From a candidate division FCPU426 bacterium (lineage in GTDB: Bacteria; Oederibacteriota; Muellerivitia; Muellerivitales; Muellerivitaceae), in the NCBI GenBank assembly GCA_003152075.1, contig PLZG01000021.1, positions 45,073-77,847 of the forward strand: DNA of 32,775 nt, written 5' to 3'. Under the pieces are notes generated by a model, which did no database searches, had not been told where the DNA came from, and worked only from the letters and a program-made list of their open reading frames with translations. The translations under genes were made by a program, and so were the position numbers. How positions within the stretch are numbered: the stretch's first letter is position 1; every line of letters begins with the position of its first letter. Below, piece by piece: positions 9,220-17,527 of the stretch.

Positions 9220-10638
9220 ATGAAAGTTTTACTCGTCAATCCACCCTCCGAAAATATGATCACCACCAACATTCCCTCGGTGATCGATGAGGAGCGCGGT
9301 TACAACCCGCCCCTGGGGCTTCTTTATGTCGCGGGATACGCGAAAGCCAAAACCAACCACGAAATCCTGGTGCTGGACTGCCAAGTCGAGGAAATCTCCC
9401 ACGAGGAAATCGAGGACCGCATCAAGGCCATTAATCCAGACGTGGTCGGTATACAGGCCCTAACCTTCACCATCATTGACGCGCGGATGGTTGCCCTGGC
9501 CGCAAAACGGGCCAATCCGAAATGCAAAGTTGTCATGGGGGGTCCCCATGTCCATATATTCGCCCGAGAAACCCTCGCCATCCCCGAAGTTGATTTCGCC
9601 ATTAAGGGCGAGGGGGAATTGGCATTCACCCAGCTTCTCTCGGCCTTGGAAGGGGTCATGCCCTATGACAAGGTTTTTGGACTGGCCTACCGGGATGGTG
9701 TTACAGGTCAAATCAAAGACAACCCACCAGCCCCGCCAGTGGAGGACTTGGACAGCCTGCCTTACCCTGCCCGAGAATTAACCCCCATTAACAAGTATTA
9801 TTCCCTCATCGCCAAACATAATCCCATCACCACCATGTTCACCAGCCGGGGATGCCCTTACCGTTGCTTGTTTTGCGACCGTCCCACAATGGGGCGGAGA
9901 TTCCGCAGCCATTCAGCGGACTGCGTGGTCAACGAGATGGAAGCCTGCGTCAAGATGGGCATCCGAGAATTTTTTATCTATGACGACACTTTCAACGTGA
10001 ACCGCAAAAGGGTTTTCGATATTTGCGGAGAAATCAAAAAGCGAAAATTGGAAATCGCGTTTGATATCCGCGCCAGGGCCGACCGGATGGACGAGGAAAT
10101 GCTCAAGGAACTTGCTTCCGCTGGTTGCGATCGGATTCATTACGGTGTGGAATCAGGGAACGCGGAGATCCTGGAATTGCTGTTAAAAGATTTGGATCTG
10201 GACCATGTCCGGAAGATGTTTAAGGCTACCCGCGCGCACGGAATGAAAACACTCGCCTATTTCATGATTGGGAACCCGACCGAAACCAGGGAAATGGCTT
10301 TGAAGACCATCGAGTTTGCCAAGGAGTTGGACCCCGATTTCGTCCACTTTTCCGTTTTAACTCCCTTTCCGGCGACCGCGATTTATTACAAAGCTCTCGA
10401 GGACGGCCGGTTTGACCATGATTATTGGGCGGAATTTGCCAAAAATCCAACCCCGGATTTCAAGCCGCAGCTTTGGGAAGAACACATGAACCGCGAGGAA
10501 TTGATCGAACTTTTAAAGTACGCCTACAAATCCTTTTACTTGCGTCCCAAGATGGTAATGAAAAACATGGCTTATACCCACTCTCCGAAGGATTTTTTCC
10601 GCAAAGCTCGTGTCGGATTGAAGATGCTTCGGATATAA
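9220..10638 (+). CDS. B12-binding-domain radical SAM protein
   Basis: A class B-like radical SAM enzyme of 472 aa. The N-terminal cobalamin-binding-like domain (about 1-150) starts VLLVNPPSE and has PPLGLLYVAGYA, VVGIQALTFT and VMGGPHVHI. The radical SAM core carries the [4Fe-4S] ligands C212, C216 and C219 in SRGCPYRCLFCD. Further typical blocks are FFIYDDTF, the Cys-Asp-Arg-Ile-x-Tyr-Gly-Val-Glu-Ser-Gly strand and the YFMIGNPTET block. Relatives include lipid or hopanoid methylases and bacteriochlorophyll enzymes, but the substrate cannot be read from sequence. It starts 4 bp after the GT2 stop with an AGAGGAAGG ribosome binding site. It is flanked by GT2 and flippase-like genes, which suggests a lipid or glycolipid substrate. 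Confidence 0.92.
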   Translation: MKVLLVNPPSENMITTNIPSVIDEERGYNPPLGLLYVAGYAKAKTNHEILVLDCQVEEISHEEIEDRIKAINPDVVGIQALTFTIIDARMVALAAKRANPKCKVVMGGPHVHIFARETLAIPEVDFAIKGEGELAFTQLLSALEGVMPYDKVFGLAYRDGVTGQIKDNPPAPPVEDLDSLPYPARELTPINKYYSLIAKHNPITTMFTSRGCPYRCLFCDRPTMGRRFRSHSADCVVNEMEACVKMGIREFFIYDDTFNVNRKRVFDICGEIKKRKLEIAFDIRARADRMDEEMLKELASAGCDRIHYGVESGNAEILELLLKDLDLDHVRKMFKATRAHGMKTLAYFMIGNPTETREMALKTIEFAKELDPDFVHFSVLTPFPATAIYYKALEDGRFDHDYWAEFAKNPTPDFKPQLWEEHMNREELIELLKYAYKSFYLRPKMVMKNMAYTHSPKDFFRKARVGLKMLRI

Positions 10639-10698
10639 TGCCGCCTTAGAAAATCTTGTCTTATTTGCCTGTTTAAAATTTTCCCAAAGGGACTCCGT

Positions 10699-11652
10699 AT
10701 GTGGAAACGATTCCTTGTTATCGTTGTTGGAATTCTTTTGTTTCTTTTGGTTCTTCGAAGCGTTGACCTGGCCAAAACCTGGGACATTCTGAAACAAGCG
10801 GATGGGAAGCTCTGCCTCCTTTCCCTTATTGCATTGGTATCGATGATCTACCTTAAGGGTCTTCGGTGGAGCCTTCTTTTGAAAATGCAAGGCCAACTCT
10901 ATTCGGTTTGGAATTGCTTCCTGGTGTATATGGTCAGCATGTATTGGGGCAATATCACCCCTGGGAGGGCCGGGGATTTTATTAAAGTTCTCTATCTCAA
11001 GGAAGATTTGAATGTTTCCACGGGAGCCGGGATGGCTAGTGTATTAGTGGACCGAGTGCTTGATCTATATTTACTGCTTGTTTTGGGGGGCGCCGGCATT
11101 CTGATGTACTCCATGCCCGCTGATCCGGCATCCCTAAAAATGGTTCTGGCCGTGAAAGTTCTTTTCGCTATTTTAATTGCTCTCACGCTGCTGGCCTTCA
11201 ATAAAAAAATAGGCGGGCTGCTTCTCAAGGCGGCCTTTCAACGCCTGATGAAGCAGGAACACCGAGAAAAAACCGATAAACTTTTTGAGGATTTTCACCA
11301 AGGTATGGAGGCTTTTTATAAACCTTCCATTTTCGCGCCGATTCTTCTTTCGCTGGCGGCCTACGCATTGGCATTTTGGGCCTGTTTTCTTTTGGTCCAA
11401 AGCCTTGGGTTAACCATCAGCATTTTCTATGTGACTTTCACCATTTCAGTGGTCAACATCGTCTCTCTTTTCACCCTGTTGGGTTTGGGAACGAGAGACA
11501 TGGCCCTTCAAATACTGTTCGGCCTCATTTCAATCACAAAGGAACAAGCCGAGGCCTATTCGCTCCTGCTTTTTTTCGTGGGGACCATCCTTTTTACTCT
11601 CATCTGTTTTTTGTTTTCCCTGCTAAAGCCCATCCGATTTAAAAATTCTTGA
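10699..11652 (+). CDS. Lysylphosphatidylglycerol synthase-type / UPF0104 flippase-like membrane protein
   Basis: A polytopic 317-aa membrane protein of the family that includes the MprF flippase domain and AglD-like proteins. About eight hydrophobic segments span the length. Family-typical blocks are GLRWSLLLKMQG after the second segment, YWGNITPGRAGDFIKVLYL, the DRVLDLYLLL motif and the late SLFTLLGLGTRDMALQ block. It is thought to move lipids or lipid-linked sugars across the membrane, but many members are untested. The ATG has AAAGGGA eight bases upstream. Together with the GT2 and radical SAM genes it forms a plausible lipid-modification module. Confidence 0.87.
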   Translation: MWKRFLVIVVGILLFLLVLRSVDLAKTWDILKQADGKLCLLSLIALVSMIYLKGLRWSLLLKMQGQLYSVWNCFLVYMVSMYWGNITPGRAGDFIKVLYLKEDLNVSTGAGMASVLVDRVLDLYLLLVLGGAGILMYSMPADPASLKMVLAVKVLFAILIALTLLAFNKKIGGLLLKAAFQRLMKQEHREKTDKLFEDFHQGMEAFYKPSIFAPILLSLAAYALAFWACFLLVQSLGLTISIFYVTFTISVVNIVSLFTLLGLGTRDMALQILFGLISITKEQAEAYSLLLFFVGTILFTLICFLFSLLKPIRFKNS

Positions 11653-11693
11653 GAATTTTGCGGGCTTCCCGAATTTCTTGAAATGAACTAGCA

Positions 11694-11722
11694 TTGCCGG
11701 GTCCCAAAGCAAATGGTATAGT
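11694..11722 (+). promoter_or_regulatory. Candidate sigma70 promoter upstream of the TPR-parA-parB genes
   Basis: TTGCCG at 11694-11699 and TATAGT at 11717-11722 are 17 bases apart, the optimal spacing. The -10 matches 5 of 6 and the -35 matches 4 of 6 consensus bases. A transcript starting near 11729 would cover the TPR coding region and parA-parB. It follows the flippase-like gene by 41 bp. Confidence 0.42.
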
Positions 11723-11790
11723 GACGACCCTTGACCTATTAACCCGATTCCGCCCGGGTTTATAATAATCTTGGTTTAGTTTATATCCAG

Positions 11791-12042
11791 ATGAAGAAGT
11801 GGCCCGAAGCGGAAACCCTGCTTAAAAAAGCCATTGAAGCCGACCCGGAGAACGCCGTGGCCCACAACAATTTGGGCGTGGTTTTAAACCAAAAAAAGAA
11901 ATATGAAATGGCTTTAAAGAAATTTCAACTGGCCCATTCCCTGGATCCCCAGTATCAAAAAGCTTCCCAGAACATAATGGACACCCAAAAATTGATGGAA
12001 CGAGCAAAAAAGACGATCAAAAATAAGGACGGGAATGGCTAG
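11791..12042 (+). CDS. TPR-repeat protein, start uncertain and possibly frameshifted
   Basis: From this ATG the frame gives 83 aa with a second full TPR (NAVAHNNLGVVLNQKKKYEMALKKFQ). However, the same frame is open back to 11743 and encodes ARVYNNLGLVYIQ, the missing first helix of TPR 1. There is no ATG, GTG or TTG in that upstream stretch, and an in-frame stop sits at 11740-11742. The ATG at 11791 lies in the middle of a TPR and has no ribosome binding site, so it is a poor start. A GTG at 11721 in a different frame would join after skipping one base near 11742. The gene may be a frameshifted or decayed remnant, or the sequence may contain an error. It overlaps parA by 8 bp. Confidence 0.55.
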   Translation: MKKWPEAETLLKKAIEADPENAVAHNNLGVVLNQKKKYEMALKKFQLAHSLDPQYQKASQNIMDTQKLMERAKKTIKNKDGNG

Positions 12043-12796
12043 AATCATTTGTATCACCAACCAAAAGGGCGGGGTAGGTAAAACCACGACTACGGTCAAC
12101 CTGGCTTCCTGCCTGGCCGCCATTGAAAAAAAAACCCTTCTCGTGGACCTGGACCCCCAAGGTAACTCGACTAGCGGGGTGGGGCTCAATAAGCATGAAT
12201 GCGAGCCTAATATTTACCAGGTCATCATGAGGGAGGCGGACATCCCTGAAACGATGCGACCAACCGAACTGAAAAAGCTATTTTGTGTTCCCTCGAACGG
12301 GCATTTGACGGGCGCGGAGGTGGAGCTGGTGAACGCCGAGGAGAGGGAATTTCGTTTAAAAAGCGCGCTTGCCACGGTCGAGGATGATTTTGACTACATC
12401 TTGATTGATTGCCCGCCTTCGTTGGGTTTTCTCACCCTGAACGCCCTGACGGCAGCCCATTCGGTGCTCATTCCGGTTCAAACCGAGTACTTCGCATTGG
12501 AGGGGTTAAGTTCCCTCATGGAAACGGTGGACCGGGTCCGGGAAAGCTTGAATCCTGGGTTGGAAATCGAGGGAGCCCTCCTTACCATGCATGATTCCCG
12601 AACGCGTCTAGCCGCCCAGGTCTCGGAAGAAGTGAGGAAGTTTTTTGGTGAAAAAGTGTACAATACGGTCATCCCAAGAAACGTCCAACTTTCCGAATCG
12701 CCCTCTTTTGGGAAACCTATTATTCTTTACGACATTCGTTCCAGTGGGGCCCAGGCTTACTTAAATCTCACCAAGGAGATAGTCGCCCATGACTAA
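12035..12796 (+). CDS. parA: Chromosome partitioning ATPase ParA (Soj)
   Basis: A Walker-type ATPase that binds DNA non-specifically and moves ParB-bound origin DNA; 253 aa, the size of chromosomal Soj proteins. The deviant Walker A motif is KGGVGKTTT at residues 11-19, with the signature lysine K11. DLDPQGNSTSG (about 39-49) and ILIDCPPSLGFLTLNAL (Walker B) follow. There is no N-terminal helix-turn-helix, which separates it from plasmid type Ia ParA. The ATG is preceded by GGACGGGA within the TPR coding end. It overlaps parB by 8 bp, so the pair is translationally coupled. A chromosomal parAB pair often lies near the origin, but no dnaA, gidAB or parS site was seen here. Confidence 0.97.
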   Translation: MARIICITNQKGGVGKTTTTVNLASCLAAIEKKTLLVDLDPQGNSTSGVGLNKHECEPNIYQVIMREADIPETMRPTELKKLFCVPSNGHLTGAEVELVNAEEREFRLKSALATVEDDFDYILIDCPPSLGFLTLNALTAAHSVLIPVQTEYFALEGLSSLMETVDRVRESLNPGLEIEGALLTMHDSRTRLAAQVSEEVRKFFGEKVYNTVIPRNVQLSESPSFGKPIILYDIRSSGAQAYLNLTKEIVAHD

Positions 12797-13649
12797 AAAG
12801 GCGCTCGGACGGGGCTTGGAAGCCCTCATTCCCAAAAAAATAATCGAGGAAAAAAAGGGAACCTCCCAGCAGGTTCCCCTCTCAAAAATCAAGCCCAATC
12901 CCTTCCAACCCCGCAAGGTTTTTAGGGCGGAAGACCTCCAAGACTTGGTTCAGTCGGTAAAAGAAAGGGGAATTCTCCAGCCGATCGTCCTGCGTAAAAA
13001 AGGGGATGGGTGGGAAATTATCGCTGGTGAGCGCCGTTACCGTGCCGCCCAAAAACTGGGGATGTTAACCGTTCCTGCCGTCGAGGTCGTGGCCTCGGAT
13101 GTGGAAGCCCTTGAACTGGCTTTAGTCGAAAACCTCCAGAGAACCGATCTTTCCCCCTTGGAAGAAGCAGAGGGTTACCACCGCCTTCAAGAAGAATTCA
13201 ACATGACGCAGGAGCAAATCGCCCTGAAGGTTGGAAAGGACAGGGCAACGGTGGCCAACGCCATCCGTCTTTTACGGTTGGCCCCGGAGGTCAAAGGCCT
13301 CCTTGCCTCCAACCAGCTTACAGCGGGTCATGCCCGGGTCTTAGCCGCCCTGCAGACGCCAGGTGAACAGCGGAAACTGGCGGAAAAAATCATTAACCAA
13401 GGGTTCACGGTCCGCGACGCTGAAAGGTGGCTGCAAAACCAAAAGGGGCCCACCAAAAAAAATAAGTCAGGGGTCAAGTCGAAGGATCCTAATATCGCCA
13501 AGCTGGAGGAAAATCTCCGCAATTGGCTAGGGACCAAGGTCACGGTCAAAACCCAAGGTAAGCAAAAGGGAACGATTTGCTTTGAATATTATTCCCTGGA
13601 TGATTTAGACCGAGTCCTTAATCTTTTTCGCAAAGCCGGGTATCGTTGA
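12789..13649 (+). CDS. parB: Chromosome partitioning protein ParB (Spo0J)
   Basis: A CTP-dependent DNA clamp that loads at parS sites; 286 aa. The N-terminal KKALGRGLEALIP box is typical of chromosomal ParB and contacts ParA. The CTP-binding catalytic region holds NPFQPRK (37-43) and GERRYRAAQ (80-88), followed by ENLQRTDLSPLEEAEGY. A helix-turn-helix (about 137-162, MTQEQIALKVGKDRATVANAI) recognises parS. The C-terminal ~60 residues form the dimerisation domain after a Lys-rich linker. The gene starts inside the end of parA. Confidence 0.97.
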   Translation: MTKKALGRGLEALIPKKIIEEKKGTSQQVPLSKIKPNPFQPRKVFRAEDLQDLVQSVKERGILQPIVLRKKGDGWEIIAGERRYRAAQKLGMLTVPAVEVVASDVEALELALVENLQRTDLSPLEEAEGYHRLQEEFNMTQEQIALKVGKDRATVANAIRLLRLAPEVKGLLASNQLTAGHARVLAALQTPGEQRKLAEKIINQGFTVRDAERWLQNQKGPTKKNKSGVKSKDPNIAKLEENLRNWLGTKVTVKTQGKQKGTICFEYYSLDDLDRVLNLFRKAGYR

Positions 13650-13673
13650 CAATCAAAGTGGATATGATAAATT
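13646..13673 (+). promoter_or_regulatory. Candidate sigma70 promoter for gene 13731
   Basis: A perfect TTGACA (13646-13651) overlaps the parB stop codon. TAAATT (13668-13673, 4 of 6) follows after 16 bases. Transcription would start about 50 bases before the GTG at 13731. Confidence 0.45.
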
Positions 13674-13730
13674 AACCATCGACCCAAGTTTTGACCCGGG
13701 CGACAGTGATCAACCCTGAAGGAGAGAATC

Positions 13731-14015
13731 GTGGCACAAACCGGAGCCGAACAGCTTGCGAAAAAGATGGAAACGGAAGTCAAGCGGCTTGCGCCCCAAG
13801 CCGTCATTCGCAACGACTATACGAGTTACAAGGACGATGGCGTGGATATTTACGTTTACGCTCCCCGAAAGGTCGCGGACATGCTTCGTGGTCGGCTCAA
13901 GGGAACCTTGGACACCGAATTAAGGCGGGTGAAGGGGATTCGAGCCCGTTTATTGATGGAAGATATCGAGAATATGACGCCGGAAGCCAAGAAAAAATAC
14001 GGAATTCCCGTTTAA
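13731..14015 (+). CDS. Unknown short conserved-looking protein
   Basis: A soluble 94-aa protein I do not recognise. It has a charged N-terminal helix (GAEQLAKKMETEVKRLAPQ), a beta-hairpin-like centre (AVIRNDYTSYKDDGVDIYVYAP) and a basic helical stretch (RKVADMLRGRLKGTLDTELRRVKGIRARLLMEDI), ending KKKYGIPV. The alternation of strands and helices suggests one small alpha/beta domain. The GTG start has GGAGAG about five bases upstream. It is likely a single-gene unit between the promoter at 13646 and the terminator at 14054. Confidence 0.72.
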   Translation: MAQTGAEQLAKKMETEVKRLAPQAVIRNDYTSYKDDGVDIYVYAPRKVADMLRGRLKGTLDTELRRVKGIRARLLMEDIENMTPEAKKKYGIPV

Positions 14016-14053
14016 TTTAGCCGTTCCTTTAAAACGTTATCTGCTGTTAAAGT

Positions 14054-14088
14054 AAAGCCCCTCTCCCTGAATCGGAGAGGGGCTTTTT
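14054..14088 (+). terminator. Strong Rho-independent terminator
   Basis: Positions 14054-14066 pair perfectly with 14074-14086 (13 bp, GC-rich centre AGCCCCTCTCC) around a 7-base loop. The A-run at the left base of the stem is complemented by the T-run that forms the tail. It ends the 13731 gene, and it lies only 27 bases before the next start codon. Confidence 0.9.
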
Positions 14089-14115
14089 CATTTTCATCTT
14101 GTTGAAAGGCGAACC

Positions 14116-14688
14116 ATGCCTTTTGCCATCGCGCTTTTTTTCGACACCAAATCCGATATGGCGGTCCAAAAACTGGGCCAGTTTTTGGAAAAGGAAAAAA
14201 TTCCTTCCATTTTTTCCACCCAGGGCGCCACCCCCCATGTGAGTCTGGCCGTGTTCGAGCAATACGACCCCCGGAAACTCCATTCGGTTATGAAAAATTT
14301 GGCTTCCAGCTTTTCCCCAGTATCTTTTTACCTTTCGAGCTTGGGGACTTTTCCGGGAAAGGAAGGGGTCCTTTTCCTCGCGCCGGTGGTAACCACGGGT
14401 TTGTTGGAAATCCATTCACGGCTTCAAAACATGCTGAACAATGTTATTGAGGGTAATTGGATTTATTATTTTCCTGATGTTTGGGTTCCCCATTGCACAC
14501 TTTCCATGCATTTGACGGCCCGGAAACTAACGAAAGGAATGGAACTGTTAAGAAAAAGCGCTTTTTCAATCCGGGGACGATACAATCGTCTGGCGTTGGT
14601 TGAGTTCCACACCGCTCCCGCTGCTCCCGTCCGGCTAATTTATTCAGTGCCATTTTCCGGAAAAAATAACGAGGTAAAACATGCCTAA
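14116..14688 (+). CDS. 2H phosphoesterase / 2'-5' RNA ligase-like (LigT) protein
   Basis: A 190-aa protein with the two H-x-S/T motifs that define the 2H phosphoesterase superfamily: H41-V-S43 in TPHVSL and H126-C-T128 in PHCTLSM. The spacing of about 85 residues and the overall length fit LigT/ThpR and related cyclic phosphodiesterases, which act on 2',3'-cyclic or 2'-5' phosphodiester bonds in RNA. The exact substrate is unknown. The ATG has AAAGG seven bases upstream. Its 3' end overlaps polA by 8 bp, so it is translationally coupled to DNA polymerase I. Confidence 0.85.
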   Translation: MPFAIALFFDTKSDMAVQKLGQFLEKEKIPSIFSTQGATPHVSLAVFEQYDPRKLHSVMKNLASSFSPVSFYLSSLGTFPGKEGVLFLAPVVTTGLLEIHSRLQNMLNNVIEGNWIYYFPDVWVPHCTLSMHLTARKLTKGMELLRKSAFSIRGRYNRLALVEFHTAPAAPVRLIYSVPFSGKNNEVKHA

Positions 14689-17491
14689 ACCCAGGCTTTT
14701 TCTTTTGGATGGAGCCGCGGTGGCTTACCGCGCCCATTTTGCTTTCATCAAGAATCCCCGGGTCACCTCCAAGGGTTTTGATACCTCCGCGATCTACGGG
14801 TTCATGGACACCTTGTTGATGATTTTGAGGAAACAAAAACCTGATCTTTTTGCCGTGGTATTTGATTCCAGGGAGCCAACCTTTCGGCACAAGCTCTATA
14901 AAGAATACAAGGCTAACCGTGAGGAAATGCCAGAAGACCTTTCCAAGGGGTTTCCTTATATCCACAAAATGGTCAAGGCCCTGAACCTGCCCATCCTGGT
15001 CAAACCGGGTTTTGAGGCCGATGACTTAATCGGAACGATGGTGACCAGGGCGAAAAAAGAGAAGATCGATAGTGTCATTGTGTCCGGCGACAAGGATTTC
15101 ATGCAGCTCATCGGACCCGGGGTCCAGATGTACAAGCCCAAATGGCCGAATGACTGGTCTATGGCGGACGAAAAAGACGTGATGGAAAAGTTCGGGGTAA
15201 AGCCTGAGCAGGTCATCGACGTGCTAGCCCTGATGGGGGACGCCTCCGACAACGTTCCAGGGGTGCCCGGTATCGGGGAAAAAACAGCCACGGTTCTTAT
15301 CCAGGAATACGGGACTCTGGACAATCTCTTTAAAAACGCGGAGAAGATCCAAAAACCAAAATTGAAGGAATCCCTCCTCAAGAACAAGGCCTTGGCAGAC
15401 TTGTCCAAGGAGTTGGTGACCATTGAATGCGACGCCCCCATCCCGGACAGGCCCAAGGATATGGTTCTTGGAAAACCCGATATGGAGGAGCTTCGCGAAC
15501 TTTGCCATGAATTGGAATTCAACCGGATGATGTCCCGGATTGAGGAATACGCGGGGGTGGATTCCAAGATCGCTTCCCCTGAGTTTAAATTGGAAAGTCC
15601 GGAAAAACCGAAGGAAAAAAAGAAAAGGGGAAAAAAGGAAACTGGGAAAGAAACCGAAGAGGCGGCGCCAGTCCAGGCCACCTTTAAAATGGTCTCGGAC
15701 AAGTACCGAGCTCTGGTGACGGTTCCCGAAATCGAGAGGGCCTTAGTGGAGGCGACAAAAGCGGGTCTGGTGGCAGTGGATACGGAAACTACCGGTCTGG
15801 ACGCCCTCACCGTGGATATTGTCGGGGTGTCCCTGGCCTGGAAAGAGAAGGAAGCGGTTTTTATCCCCTTCAATCAGGAGTTGAAAAAAGAAAAACTGAT
15901 TAAACTGCTGAAACCTTTTTTAGAAAATCCAAAAGTGAAAAAAGGGGGCCAAAACAGTAAATACGACTGGGCGGTTTTCAAAACCCACGGCATCGAGCCA
16001 TTGGGCTTTTCTTTCGATACCATGGTGGAAAGCTATCTGCTGGATTCTTCCAGCCGTCAACACAACCTTGACGCCATAGCCCTCAAGCATTTCGGTTATT
16101 CCAAAATCCCCACCGAGGCCCTGATCGGCAGTGGCAAGAAACAGATCACCATGGATTTGGTCCCGTTGGAAGTTATCACCCAATACGCTTGCGAGGACGC
16201 TGATTTCACCCTGAGGTCCCATGATTACTTCGCCCCCCGGTTGAAGAAAGAGGGGTTGGAAAAACTTTACCACGAGGTGGAACTGCCCCTGGTGATGGTT
16301 CTGGAGGACATGGAGCGAAAGGGTATTTGCGTCGATGAGAAACTTCTCAAGAAACTGTCCGACGAGGCGGGGGAAGAGTTGAAGAAACTCACGAAGAGGA
16401 TTTTCAAGGAAGCGGGTGAGGAATTTAACATCGGTTCCCCCTTGCAATTAGGGAAGATCCTTTTCGAAAAAATGCAGGTTCAAAAAATCGCGGGTACCAG
16501 GGTTAAAAAAACAAAGACGGGCTACGCTACCGACGTGGACGTACTGGAATCCCTCAAGGGCGTCCCCATCGCCGACATGATGTTGGATTTTCGAATGCTT
16601 TCCAAGCTGAAGAACACCTATCTTGATGTCCTGCCCACGATGGTGCATCCCAAGGACGGCCGAATTCATACTTCCTATAGTCAGGTGGTGGCGGCTACGG
16701 GAAGGCTCAGCTCCACCGACCCGAATCTCCAAAACATCCCCATCCGTTCCGAGTTCGGTCGGCGGATACGCGGGGCTTTCGTGCCCGAAGATTCTAAGCA
16801 CGTCCTGATCTCCGCCGACTATTCCCAGATCGAGCTAAGGGTTCTAGCCCATATCACTGAAGACCCGAACCTGATCGAGACCTTTAAAAATGACGAAGAT
16901 GTCCACCGCCGGACGGCTTCCCTTATCTTCGGGGTACCCATGGATAAAGTGACTTCTACCCAAAGAAACCAGGCCAAGACCATCAACTTTGGCGTCATCT
17001 ACGGTATGGGACCTATGCGCCTGGCGCGGGAAAACGGAGTTTCCGTGGCCGAGGCAAAGAAATTCATCGAGGATTACTTCGCCAAATATCCGGGTATCCA
17101 AAAATTCACCACAGAGATGGTAGAGCTGGCCCGCAAACAGGGTTATGTCTCCACTATCCTGGGCCGCAAGCGATTGATCCCCGAGATCCATTCCGCGAAC
17201 ATCGGCTTGAAGATCAATGGCGAGCACATGGCTGTTAACACGCCCATCCAGGGCTCGGCGGCTGACTTGATCAAGGTTGCCATGGTGCGGCTCCATGAGA
17301 AGCTGAAGGCCAAGAAGATGGAAACCGCCATGCTTCTCCAAGTGCATGATGAATTGGTTTTCGAGGCGCCCAAGGGCGAGGTTGAGGTCGCAAAGAAAAT
17401 GATCGTCCATGAGATGGAAAATGCCATGAAGCTCAAAGTGCCGCTTAAGGTGGACGTAGGAGTCGGAAGGAATTGGCTTGAGGCTCATTAA
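14681..17491 (+). CDS. polA: DNA polymerase I
   Basis: Fills gaps and removes RNA primers during replication and repair; 936 aa, the usual size. The 5'-3' exonuclease domain (about 1-290) has DGAAVAYRAHFAF, FDSREPTFRH, EADDLIG and SGDKDFMQLI. A Lys/Glu-rich linker (about 308-330) precedes the 3'-5' exonuclease domain, whose metal ligands are intact: D367-x-E369 in VDTETTGLD, NSKYDW and YACEDADF. So proofreading is probably active. The polymerase domain has TGRLSSTDPNLQNIP, motif A DYSQIEL (713-719), motif B RNQAKTINFGVIYGM and motif C HDE (889-891). The gene starts 8 bp inside the upstream LigT-like gene. Confidence 0.98.
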   Translation: MPKPRLFLLDGAAVAYRAHFAFIKNPRVTSKGFDTSAIYGFMDTLLMILRKQKPDLFAVVFDSREPTFRHKLYKEYKANREEMPEDLSKGFPYIHKMVKALNLPILVKPGFEADDLIGTMVTRAKKEKIDSVIVSGDKDFMQLIGPGVQMYKPKWPNDWSMADEKDVMEKFGVKPEQVIDVLALMGDASDNVPGVPGIGEKTATVLIQEYGTLDNLFKNAEKIQKPKLKESLLKNKALADLSKELVTIECDAPIPDRPKDMVLGKPDMEELRELCHELEFNRMMSRIEEYAGVDSKIASPEFKLESPEKPKEKKKRGKKETGKETEEAAPVQATFKMVSDKYRALVTVPEIERALVEATKAGLVAVDTETTGLDALTVDIVGVSLAWKEKEAVFIPFNQELKKEKLIKLLKPFLENPKVKKGGQNSKYDWAVFKTHGIEPLGFSFDTMVESYLLDSSSRQHNLDAIALKHFGYSKIPTEALIGSGKKQITMDLVPLEVITQYACEDADFTLRSHDYFAPRLKKEGLEKLYHEVELPLVMVLEDMERKGICVDEKLLKKLSDEAGEELKKLTKRIFKEAGEEFNIGSPLQLGKILFEKMQVQKIAGTRVKKTKTGYATDVDVLESLKGVPIADMMLDFRMLSKLKNTYLDVLPTMVHPKDGRIHTSYSQVVAATGRLSSTDPNLQNIPIRSEFGRRIRGAFVPEDSKHVLISADYSQIELRVLAHITEDPNLIETFKNDEDVHRRTASLIFGVPMDKVTSTQRNQAKTINFGVIYGMGPMRLARENGVSVAEAKKFIEDYFAKYPGIQKFTTEMVELARKQGYVSTILGRKRLIPEIHSANIGLKINGEHMAVNTPIQGSAADLIKVAMVRLHEKLKAKKMETAMLLQVHDELVFEAPKGEVEVAKKMIVHEMENAMKLKVPLKVDVGVGRNWLEAH

Positions 17492-17527
17492 GACAAAATC
17501 ATTCGAAAGGGGGATCGTTTTTTTTTA

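Noticed and set aside
12035-13649. Possible replication origin next to parA-parB
   Set aside because: No dnaA, gidAB, DnaA-box cluster or parS-like palindrome was seen near the genes.
14956-15873. A 305-aa minus-strand ORF inside polA
   Set aside because: It is the shadow of the conserved polA exonuclease domain; its sequence is Ser/Arg-rich without domains.
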